Shown: piece after piece, positions 1 through 5,304 of the stretch
Position numbering within the stretch: the stretch's first letter is position 1
Layout: each line of letters begins with the position of its first letter
Assembly (NCBI GenBank): GCA_919902625.1
Contig: CAKKRO010000047.1
Coordinates: forward strand, 1,480 to 6,783
Direction of reading: 5' to 3'
DNA: 5,304 nt
Source: Nitrosomonadaceae bacterium
Lineage (GTDB): Bacteria > Pseudomonadota > Gammaproteobacteria > Burkholderiales > Nitrosomonadaceae
The notes under the pieces: generated by a model
What the model saw: only the letters and a program-made list of their open reading frames with translations
Databases searched by the model: none
Told to the model about the DNA's origin: nothing
Position numbers and translations under genes: made by a program

Positions 1-161
1 TGGATAGAAAATTAGCTGCTTTCTTGCTGAAAATACGCTATCAAGATACATTAACATGCCAAATTGGTCGCGTAGGCTATAAAATAAGCAAATCAGGTAG
101 TATCGTAAGTTACCGAATAATACCTGGGAGCCCGTCAGACTCCCGGATCCATAGTTACTGA
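1..161 (+). CDS. Possible 3' end of an upstream gene (ComEC-like tail, tentative)
   Basis: The frame starting at base 3 is open from the left edge to a TGA at 159-161, giving 52 codons; the other two forward frames stop within the first 15 bases. The TGA runs straight into the exbB ribosome binding site, as expected of a gene ending just upstream in an operon. The peptide contains RYQDTLTCQIGRVGYKIS, which loosely recalls the end of ComEC/Rec2 DNA-uptake channels, where an RY is followed by a T-D-x-x-G-A-V segment. In Pseudomonas and several other proteobacteria comEC lies directly before exbB-exbD-lpxK, which supports the guess. The similarity is weak, the usual G-A-V reads G-R-V, and an open run of this length can occur by chance. 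It could equally be non-coding. Confidence 0.3.
   Translation, partial: DRKLAAFLLKIRYQDTLTCQIGRVGYKISKSGSIVSYRIIPGSPSDSRIHSY
124..146 (+). promoter_or_regulatory. Hairpin upstream of exbB
   Basis: CTGGGAG at 124-130 pairs with CTCCCGG at 140-146, giving a 7-base-pair stem with one T-G wobble around a 9-base loop. No run of T follows, so it does not look like an intrinsic terminator. It sits 14 bases before the exbB Shine-Dalgarno sequence and could shape the leader or be an mRNA processing site. If the upstream frame is a real gene, the hairpin lies inside its last codons. No function can be assigned from sequence alone. Confidence 0.4.
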
Positions 162-173
162 GGAGATTATCGC

Positions 174-782
174 GTGTTATCTTTAATTCAAGCGGCTGGC
201 TGGCCAATCTGGCCGATCATTATTGCTTCCATAGTTGCCATGGGCATCATCGGTGAACGTATGTGGACATTACGGTTAAGTGTTATTTCTCCAAAAGAGT
301 TATTACCCAGGGTATTAAATGAATATAAAAAAAGTGGCGCAAGCCCTGAGATGATTTCGCGCTTACAGAAACATTCTCCTTTGGGAAAGATTCTTGCTGC
401 CGGACTTAAAAATGTAAAAAGCACGCGCGAAGTCATGAAGGAATCGATTGAAGAATCAGGCCGTGTGATTGCGCATGACCTGAGCCGTTATCTGACAACT
501 TTGGGGACTATTGCCGCATTGAGTCCTCTGATGGGTTTGTTTGGCACGCTGGTGGGTATGATTGAGATCTTTGGTTCGAACTCCCCTACCGGCAGCAATC
601 CAACGCAGCTTGCTTATGGAATTTCTGTGGCTTTGTATAATGCGGCATTTGGCATACTCGTGGCAATTCCCAGCATGATTTTTTATCGCCATTTTCGTGC
701 AAAGGTTGATGATTTTGTTATTGAGATGGAGCTGCAGGCTTTAAAATTAGTAGAAATTGTGCATGGAGAAAGAGAAAGCTAA
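174..782 (+). CDS. exbB: ExbB/TolQ-type (MotA family) inner-membrane proton channel subunit
   Basis: This is a 202-residue protein of the MotA/TolQ/ExbB family, inner-membrane subunits that with ExbD or TolR use the proton gradient to drive outer-membrane processes. Three membrane segments are visible: about residues 10-27 followed by the conserved E28-R29, about 107-133 with SPLMGLFGTLVGM (117-129), and about 149-171 with VAIPSMIFY. Length and layout match the short ExbB form found beside lpxK in beta- and gammaproteobacteria, so it looks complete. The start is GTG 174, preceded by AGGAG at 161-165, 8 bases away. Two things are odd. No exbD follows, although the two are normally adjacent. 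Residue 157, where family members usually carry Thr (N-T-A-F-G), is Ala (codon GCG, 642-644). That Thr is thought to line the proton path. The family call is secure; whether the channel works is not. Confidence 0.92.
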   Translation: MLSLIQAAGWPIWPIIIASIVAMGIIGERMWTLRLSVISPKELLPRVLNEYKKSGASPEMISRLQKHSPLGKILAAGLKNVKSTREVMKESIEESGRVIAHDLSRYLTTLGTIAALSPLMGLFGTLVGMIEIFGSNSPTGSNPTQLAYGISVALYNAAFGILVAIPSMIFYRHFRAKVDDFVIEMELQALKLVEIVHGERES

Positions 783-1005
783 AATAGCCGTAATTTTAAT
801 CATGCTAAATATGTCAGCAAAGCGTGCCTGTTGCCTCTTTTGGGTATAAAAAACGGAGAGCTATTAATTTTATGTCTGGTTATAGAGTCAGTCACTTTTT
901 GTCAGCATATCAAGTCAAAACGGGTCAAATCCTGATCTGAACAATCTGTTTATAAAACATTTCTGATTGCAGAAGTACTTTCTGACTGCGCAAGTGGAGA
1001 TTATT
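783..1005 (+). other. Non-coding gap between exbB and the hpnA remnant
   Basis: This 223-base AT-rich stretch holds no recognisable gene. An exbD would be expected directly after exbB, but no reading frame here resembles an ExbD start (a basic N-terminus followed by a single hydrophobic segment). I see no clear terminator with a T-run and no promoter with both boxes well spaced. It does contain a cluster of short GTCA direct repeats (813-927) and an imperfect 19-base tandem repeat (960-997) just before the hpnA start. It is the likely junction between the exbB neighbourhood and the hopanoid locus. Confidence 0.6.
960..997 (+). repeat. Imperfect 19-base tandem repeat before the hpnA start
   Basis: Bases 960-978 and 979-997 are head-to-tail copies that agree at 14 of 19 positions; both begin TTTCTGA. 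The second copy ends inside the GGAG Shine-Dalgarno sequence (996-999) of the hpnA remnant. It may be an old local duplication or a paired binding site; the sequence does not decide. Confidence 0.4.
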
Positions 1006-1611
1006 ATGAGCAACCGACGCTCTTTAGTGACTGGTGGTGGATTCATAAGGTCACATTTAGTCAGGCAGTTGCTGGAGAAGGGTGATACTGTGAGGGTTCC
1101 GGAATTGCCTGAGTACCCTTCTTGCCTGCAAATGTGGAAGCGGTTTGTGGCTCAATTTGTGATGCTATGTGGTTCGTAAAGCGTTAAAAGGAGTTCGGGG
1201 ACTCTATCATTTGGCGGCTATCCAAACTTACGGATGCAGAAAAAAAGTGATTTGAATCTCATTAATTTTGAAGGGACCCGGACTATTTTTACTGAGGTTG
1301 CAAAGCATGATGTTGAGGTAGTAGTGTATACTTCGACCGAATCTATTTTGACCGGAAATGCGCGTAGGAACAAGCTGGTAGATGCGGCTGTGGAACGTAG
1401 GTTAAATGAGATGCCTGACCCTTACTGCCGCTCAAAGTTTCAGAGGCATTCAAGGCACGCAGAGAAAGGATTGCCTGTTGTGATTGGGTGCCTACGTTAC
1501 TTGTGTTGGTTCAGGGGATCGCATGATTACACCGCCAACGCGAATGATCCTTGATTTTCTGAATGCCAAGACACCGGCTTACCTGGATTGCGGTTTTAAT
1601 TGATGGATGAA
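1006..1611 (+). pseudogene. hpnA: Decayed hopanoid-associated NAD-dependent sugar epimerase
   Basis: Joined across frames, this reads as HpnA, an extended short-chain dehydrogenase of hopanoid loci, normally about 330 residues. Start ATG 1006 and its GGAG (996-999) survive. Recognisable blocks are MSNRRSLVTGG then GFIRSHLVRQLLEKGDTV (1006-1095, frame 1); VPFLPANVEAVCGSICDAM (from 1113, next frame); VRKALKGVRGLYHLAA (1172-1219); MQKKSDLNLINFEGTRTIF through PYCRSKF (1234-1440), which keeps the Y-x-x-x-K pair; and GSGDRMITPPTRMILDFLN then AKTPAYLDCGFN (1508-1600). Single-base deletions near 1111-1113, 1169-1171 and 1220 shift the frame, TAA stops the first frame at 1177-1179, and more indels lie near 1440-1510 and 1601. 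One codon is missing from the Rossmann glycine motif, and the G of F-I-G-S-H is R. The last ~125 residues are absent or reduced to scraps. Conserved wobble-level codons suggest recent decay. No functional protein is expected. Confidence 0.9.
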
Positions 1612-1722
1612 ATTGAATGGTTACTGAATAACAGGTTGATAGCGTGCCGCTTACCCATGCTGAAAGAAGTTTGAAGATTAATGGTTTCTTACGGTTATTA
1701 TGTTTTTCTCAAAACTGATTGT

Positions 1723-1734
1723 TTTACTAGTAAA
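1723..1734. promoter_or_regulatory. 12-base perfect palindrome at the first mlaA ATG
   Basis: TTTACTAGTAAA is a perfect inverted repeat whose last base is the A of the ATG at 1734. Its position fits an operator for mlaA, and would fit better if translation starts at the TTG at 1770. A palindrome of this length is expected about once in a window this size, so position is the only argument for function. Confidence 0.25.
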
Positions 1735-2558
1735 TGAACGAGAGCACCAGAATCTTGAGAGATAGAAATTTGATAATAAGTCATAACCGATTAATTATTA
1801 TCGCGCTTTCTTTGTGTGCTGTCATCTTTCAAGGCTGCGCAACGACATCCAAACCCAGTGATCAGAATCTGGATCCGGTTGATCCGCACGAAAAAGTTAA
1901 TCGGGCATCTTATAATTTCACTGATCGTGTTGATCGCATGGTGTTTGAGCCCGTTGTAAACGTTTATATTGATTATGTGCCCAGCGGCGCGCAGCGGTCC
2001 ATTGGAAATTTCTACGATAATCTGTCTTATCCCAATGTTATTCTGAATGATTTCCTGCAAGGTAAGGTTCGGCAAGGCATGCAGGATAGCCTCCGTTTTT
2101 TTGTCAATTCGTCGGTAGGCTTGTTTGGGCTTTTTGATATGGCAACACATATGGGCCTGCAGAAGCATGATGAAGATTTTGGTCAAACGTTAGGTGTATG
2201 GGGGGTTAATACGGGCTCTTATTTGTTTATTCCGTTCCTGGGCCCCAGTAATGAACGTGATGTTTCAAATATTCCGGTCAGTATTTTCACTAATGTGCTT
2301 TTTTATGCCGGTCTGGCGGTGGGATCATCATTTGCTGCCCCTCTGACGGTTCTGGGTGCTATCGACAAGCGGGCGCGTTTGTCCGGTCCAATGCGTATTC
2401 GTGATGAAGCGGCACTGGATCCCTATTTATTTGTACGCGAAGCTTCTTTACAGCAGCGTGAATTTCTGATTCATGATGGTAACTTGCCATTAGATCTTTA
2501 CTATGAGCCTTTTCAAGATAACCCATTTGGAAAAGATTCAAAGAAGCGGAAATTATGA
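1734..2558 (+). CDS. mlaA: MlaA/VacJ family outer-membrane lipoprotein
   Basis: MlaA is a ring-shaped outer-membrane lipoprotein that, with porins, removes misplaced phospholipids from the outer leaflet and passes them to periplasmic MlaC and the inner-membrane MlaFEDB transporter. The 274-residue frame has a hydrophobic segment (20-32) and lipobox F-Q-G-C with Cys35; F and Q at -3 and -2 are less usual. Family blocks follow in order: DPHEKVNR (50-57), V-F-E-P-V (70-74), GNFYDNLSYPNVILNDFLQG (91-110), RFFVNSSVGLFGLFDMAT (121-138) and DFGQTLGVWGVNTGSYLFIP (148-167) with FLGPSNERD (168-176). The C-terminus is basic. ATG 1734 follows a stop codon at 1731 and lacks a Shine-Dalgarno sequence. TTG 1770 has GAGAGA 8 bases upstream and would give a more normal 22-residue signal peptide, so it may be the true start (262 residues). 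Shc begins 151 bases downstream on the same strand, suggesting a role linked to hopanoid envelope lipids. Confidence 0.93.
   Translation: MNESTRILRDRNLIISHNRLIIIALSLCAVIFQGCATTSKPSDQNLDPVDPHEKVNRASYNFTDRVDRMVFEPVVNVYIDYVPSGAQRSIGNFYDNLSYPNVILNDFLQGKVRQGMQDSLRFFVNSSVGLFGLFDMATHMGLQKHDEDFGQTLGVWGVNTGSYLFIPFLGPSNERDVSNIPVSIFTNVLFYAGLAVGSSFAAPLTVLGAIDKRARLSGPMRIRDEAALDPYLFVREASLQQREFLIHDGNLPLDLYYEPFQDNPFGKDSKKRKL
1757..1762 (+). promoter_or_regulatory. Ribosome binding site supporting a TTG start for mlaA
   Basis: GAGAGA at 1757-1762 lies 7 bases before an in-frame TTG at 1770-1772. The upstream ATG at 1734 has no purine-rich site in the preceding 15 bases. Starting at 1770 places the lipobox Cys at residue 23, a typical bacterial lipoprotein signal length, instead of 35. 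This is an inference from spacing and signal length. Confidence 0.45.
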
Positions 2559-2709
2559 TTGAGGTTTAGCTATCAAGTAATTGATTATGTGAGTTCTAAA
2601 TGTTTTTGGGAAAAATATTTATGTGCAAATAAGGTATGGTCAGACTGGATTGGTAATTTACACTGATATCTATTGGAAAATTTGTAACAGACATAGCGCT
2701 TAGGAATAT
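2559..2709 (+). other. mlaA-shc intergenic spacer
   Basis: This is an AT-rich 151-base gap with no reading frame of note. A 5-base-pair AT-rich inverted repeat (ATCAA 2572-2576 with TTGAT 2581-2585) is too weak to call a terminator. TTTACA at 2657-2662 resembles a -35 box, but no good -10 lies at the right distance. The gap is long enough to hold a separate shc promoter, yet none can be shown. Confidence 0.5.
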
Positions 2710-4704
2710 ATGGACGGGTTTCAAGGAATATCTAACGAATCGCAGCAACAAGGTGATTTTGCTCTTAAAGACGGAATGCCTTTAGTTAATACAACATCTG
2801 ATTTGAATCAGGTGGAAATCAACATCAGTGAGCTGGAGCAGAAATTTACGCAAGCCCGTTCAGCCCTGTTGTCTTTACAGAATAAAGACGGGCACTGGTG
2901 TTTTCCACTCGAAGCTGACTGCACAATTCCCGCCGAATATATTTTGATGATGCACTTCATGGATGAAGTGGATGTCGTATTAGAAACCAGGATAGCTCGT
3001 TTTATCCGCGACAAGCAGGATCTTAAGCATGGTGGATGGCCGTTGTATTATGGGGGCGCTTTTGATATCAGCTGCACGATTAAAGCTTATTACGCCCTGA
3101 AACTGGTGGGCGATTCCCCCGATGCCGCCCATATGGTACGTGCACGTACAGCTATTCTGGAACGTGGCGGTGCGGCGAAGGCCAATGTTTTTACACGCAT
3201 CCTGCTGGCCATGTATGACCAGATTCCATGGCGCGGGATACCTGTCGTACCCTCGGAACTGGTTTTGCTGCCTCGATGGTTTCCTTTCCATCTCAGCAAG
3301 GTTTCCTACTGGTCACGGACAGTGATGGTGCCTTTGTCTATTTTGTGTACCCTGAAAGCGCGTGCTGTTAATCCACGCAAAGTACAGATTCGCGAATTGT
3401 TTATTACTCCCCCCGAAGAAGAAAAGAACTATTTTCCACCGGCAGAAACGCCTCTGAAACGATTCTTTATGCTGGTTGAGCACATATTGTCGCGCATAGA
3501 GCCGTATATACCCAAACCGGTACGCCAATATGCAGTGCGTCATGCAGAACGCTGGACACTTGAGCGGTTGAATGGGGAGTGCGGGATAGGCGCTATTTTT
3601 CCGGCCATGGTCAACGCGCATGAGGCGTTGGCATTATTGGGTTATGCCTATGACCATCCCAGCCGGGTGCAATGTCGTAATGCATTGCGGGGATTGCTGG
3701 TCGATGAAGGAGAGCGCGCCTGGTGCCAGCCTTGCACTTCACCGGTCTGGGATACTGTGTTGACCAGCCTGGCATTACAGGAAGATCCAACGACGGATCA
3801 GAAACCAGTGTTACAGGCGCTTGATTGGTTAGTCAAACAGCAAATTCTGGATGAGCCGGGTGATTGGCGCGATAACTGTCCGGATTTGCCGGGTGGCGGC
3901 TGGGCTTTTCAGTATGCCAACCCACATTATCCTGATCTCGATGATACCGCCGCAGTGGCCTGGGCATTGGATCAAGGCGATGCGCAGCGTTATCAGAATA
4001 CGCTGGAACGCGCAGCCAACTGGCTGGCGGGCATGCAGTCGCGCAATGGCGGGTTTGCGGCTTTTAACATCGACAATACGTTTCACTATCTCAATGAGAT
4101 TCCTTTTGCGGATCACGGTGCGTTGATTGATCCGCCCACCAGTGACGTGACAGCGCGCTGTATCGGTTTTCTTGGAAAATACGGCAAACCGCATCACCAG
4201 CATGCGGTACTGCGCGGTATCAGTTTCTTGCTGCGGGAGCAGGAACCCAACGGCGCCTGGTTCGGGCGCTGGGGGACCAACTATATTTATGGCACATGGT
4301 CGGTATTGGAGGCGATGCAACTGGCAAAGCAAGATATGAATCAGCCTGCTATGCAGCGTGCCGTGCAGTGGCTGAAGTCTGTGCAAAGAGCCGATGGCGG
4401 CTGGGGTGAAAGTAACGACTCTTATTTGGATCCCAAGCTGGCAGGTCAATTTGATGAAACCAGCACGGCATTTCAAACGGCCTGGGCCATACTGGGTCTA
4501 ATGGCTGCGGGTGAAGTCAATAGCGAATCTGTGCGTAGGGGTATTAACTACTTATTACGTTCCCAGTCGAGCGATCATCTGTGGGAAGAGCCTTGGTTCA
4601 CTGCGCCTGGTTTTCCGCGCGTTTTCTATCTGAGATACCACGGTTATTCAAAATTTTTCCCATTGTGGGCGCTGGCGCGTTATCGTGCTTTGACCCGGGG
4701 ATGA
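2710..4704 (+). CDS. shc: Squalene-hopene cyclase
   Basis: This monotopic inner-membrane enzyme (hpnF in hopanoid clusters) cyclises squalene to hopene and diplopterol, the committed step of hopanoid synthesis. At 664 residues it is full length for a proteobacterial Shc, with about 30 extra N-terminal residues compared with the Alicyclobacillus enzyme. The catalytic D-x-D-D-T-A motif is D409-L-D-D-T-A414, with D411 the expected proton donor; F400 matches Alicyclobacillus F365. QW-type repeats are seen near 49-63, 370-386, 435-449, 503-517, 551-565 and, degenerate, 611-625. The aromatic C-terminal block, starting GFPRVFYLRYHGYSKFFP, is intact. R483 replaces the His equivalent to H451 and F452 replaces Y420; as I recall, both are usual in proteobacteria. 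ATG 2710 follows AGGA (2702-2705) at a short 4-base spacing; a second in-frame ATG lies at 2776. The gene ends 4 bases before hpnG, so the two are probably co-translated. It shows no sign of damage. Confidence 0.97.
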   Translation: MDGFQGISNESQQQGDFALKDGMPLVNTTSDLNQVEINISELEQKFTQARSALLSLQNKDGHWCFPLEADCTIPAEYILMMHFMDEVDVVLETRIARFIRDKQDLKHGGWPLYYGGAFDISCTIKAYYALKLVGDSPDAAHMVRARTAILERGGAAKANVFTRILLAMYDQIPWRGIPVVPSELVLLPRWFPFHLSKVSYWSRTVMVPLSILCTLKARAVNPRKVQIRELFITPPEEEKNYFPPAETPLKRFFMLVEHILSRIEPYIPKPVRQYAVRHAERWTLERLNGECGIGAIFPAMVNAHEALALLGYAYDHPSRVQCRNALRGLLVDEGERAWCQPCTSPVWDTVLTSLALQEDPTTDQKPVLQALDWLVKQQILDEPGDWRDNCPDLPGGGWAFQYANPHYPDLDDTAAVAWALDQGDAQRYQNTLERAANWLAGMQSRNGGFAAFNIDNTFHYLNEIPFADHGALIDPPTSDVTARCIGFLGKYGKPHHQHAVLRGISFLLREQEPNGAWFGRWGTNYIYGTWSVLEAMQLAKQDMNQPAMQRAVQWLKSVQRADGGWGESNDSYLDPKLAGQFDETSTAFQTAWAILGLMAAGEVNSESVRRGINYLLRSQSSDHLWEEPWFTAPGFPRVFYLRYHGYSKFFPLWALARYRALTRG

Positions 4705-4708
4705 CAGC

Positions 4709-5304
4709 ATGAGTGTGACGGGCCTGGTGACGGCTTTGCGATCTGAAGCCCGTTGCATCTCATCGGCTCGTATTCCCTTCAACGAAAAGGTGCAGGTAAA
4801 CGACCATGCAGTGCTGTGGCTAAGCGGCATGGGTGCGCAGGCAGCACAGACAGCAGCAGCAGGTCTGCATCAGCATGGAGTCACCGCACTGGTGAGTTTC
4901 GGCGTTGCCGGTGCATTGGATGCCAGCTTGAAACCGGGTGATCTGGTGCTGCCGGACGCTATCCATGCCGGTGAACAATTGCCAATCACTACTCAATGGC
5001 GCAATCGGCTGCAACATTTGTTACCGGCTGATATTACCGTAGTCAACGGCATAATAGCGAACAGTGCGGCGCCATTGACGAGTGAAACAGCAAAACGGGC
5101 TCTGGCGCAAGCAACGGGCGCCTGCGCTGTGGATATGGAAAGTGCTGCGATTGCTGAAGTAGCCGCCGCAGCGGGTATTCCTTTTATTGCAGTGCGTGCC
5201 ATCATCGATCCCGTTCAATTTTCGCCACCAGCCGCACTGCTCGGTGCGGTATATCCGGATGGCGGTGTCAATCCTCTGCGATTGACGATGTTATTACTTA
5301 AACG
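4709..5304 (+). CDS. hpnG: Hopanoid-associated nucleoside phosphorylase, 3' end beyond window
   Basis: HpnG removes adenine from adenosylhopane, giving the ribosyl (phosphoribosyl) hopane precursor of bacteriohopanetetrol-type extended hopanoids. The 198 visible codons have no stop and run off the right edge; the family is usually about 230-260 residues, so most is present. The fold is that of purine nucleoside phosphorylase / MTA-SAH nucleosidase: a glycine-rich loop LWLSGMGAQAAQTAA (36-50), SFGVAGALDASLKPGDLVLP (63-82), VDMESAAIAEVAA (141-153) with ribose-contacting M143 and E144, and FIAVRAIIDP (159-168) with D167 at the position of the catalytic Asp. ATG 4709 lies 4 bases after the shc stop, with GGGGA at 4697-4701 inside the end of shc, which points to translational coupling. 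The shc-hpnG adjacency separates it from housekeeping MTA/SAH nucleosidase. An ordinary nucleosidase remains the alternative. Confidence 0.92.
   Translation, partial: MSVTGLVTALRSEARCISSARIPFNEKVQVNDHAVLWLSGMGAQAAQTAAAGLHQHGVTALVSFGVAGALDASLKPGDLVLPDAIHAGEQLPITTQWRNRLQHLLPADITVVNGIIANSAAPLTSETAKRALAQATGACAVDMESAAIAEVAAAAGIPFIAVRAIIDPVQFSPPAALLGAVYPDGGVNPLRLTMLLLK

Noticed and set aside
51..83. TTAACA (51-56) and TATAAA (78-83) as an exbB promoter
   Set aside because: The 21-base spacing is too long for a standard sigma-70 promoter, and no alternative pair fits better.
872..940. 22-codon open frame between exbB and hpnA
   Set aside because: The GGAGAG upstream is too far away (11 bases), and the peptide shows no hydrophobic, basic or other recognisable pattern. 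It is probably chance.
783..1005. Search for an ExbD remnant or a mobile element behind the breakpoint
   Set aside because: No ExbD-like peptide, transposase fragment, terminal inverted repeat or target duplication could be seen by eye in this gap.
967..1179. 70-codon frame starting at ATG 967
   Set aside because: The HpnA-like part begins at the internal ATG 1006, which has its own Shine-Dalgarno sequence. The 13 residues before it come from the tandem repeat, and the end is out-of-frame hpnA. It is part of the pseudogene, not a separate gene.
1234..1554. 106-codon frame starting at ATG 1234
   Set aside because: It is an internal piece of the hpnA remnant. The ATG is an internal codon with no ribosome binding site, and the last 35 or so residues drift out of the HpnA frame.
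3122..3325. + strand alternative frame inside shc, and others like it at 3851-4126 and 4753-4941
   Set aside because: All are out-of-frame shadows of shc or hpnG with no family similarity.
3829..4476. 215-codon open frame on the - strand
   Set aside because: It lies wholly inside shc opposite its catalytic region. The peptide has no family look, and shc is clearly the coding frame.

Overview
The window reads as chromosomal DNA from a Gram-negative proteobacterium. The proteins look most like those of Nitrosomonas-type ammonia-oxidising betaproteobacteria, but this is judged from remembered family sequences, not a search. All supported genes lie on the + strand. The left third is visibly AT-rich. 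The second half, from the middle of shc onward, is more GC-rich.

Layout. Bases 1-161 hold an open tail that may be the 3' end of comEC. An ExbB/TolQ-type proton-channel gene follows at 174-782. Its usual partner exbD does not follow it. Instead comes a 223-base non-coding gap and then a decayed hpnA, the hopanoid-associated NAD-dependent sugar epimerase, at 1006 to about 1611. That gene is broken by several small deletions and has lost most or all of its C-terminal third. Next are an intact MlaA/VacJ outer-membrane lipoprotein gene (1734-2558), a complete squalene-hopene cyclase gene shc/hpnF (2710-4704), and, 4 bases after it, hpnG, the hopanoid-associated nucleoside phosphorylase, which runs off the right edge.

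How it fits together. Shc makes the pentacyclic hopene skeleton. HpnG works later, taking adenine off adenosylhopane to build the ribosyl side chain of extended hopanoids. MlaA belongs to the outer-membrane lipid-asymmetry system, so its place directly before shc puts an envelope-lipid trafficking protein inside a hopanoid locus. The hpnA remnant fits the same locus and suggests that one sugar-nucleotide function was lost here or is supplied from elsewhere. The ExbB gene belongs to a different conserved neighbourhood (comEC-exbB-exbD-lpxK in many proteobacteria). The stretch 783-1005 is therefore a likely synteny breakpoint.

The window shows no strong sign of a new system. Its points of interest are the hpnA decay, an ExbB that appears orphaned and has Ala where the third membrane segment normally has Thr, and the MlaA-hopanoid linkage. 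No tRNA, rRNA, CRISPR array or insertion sequence is visible.
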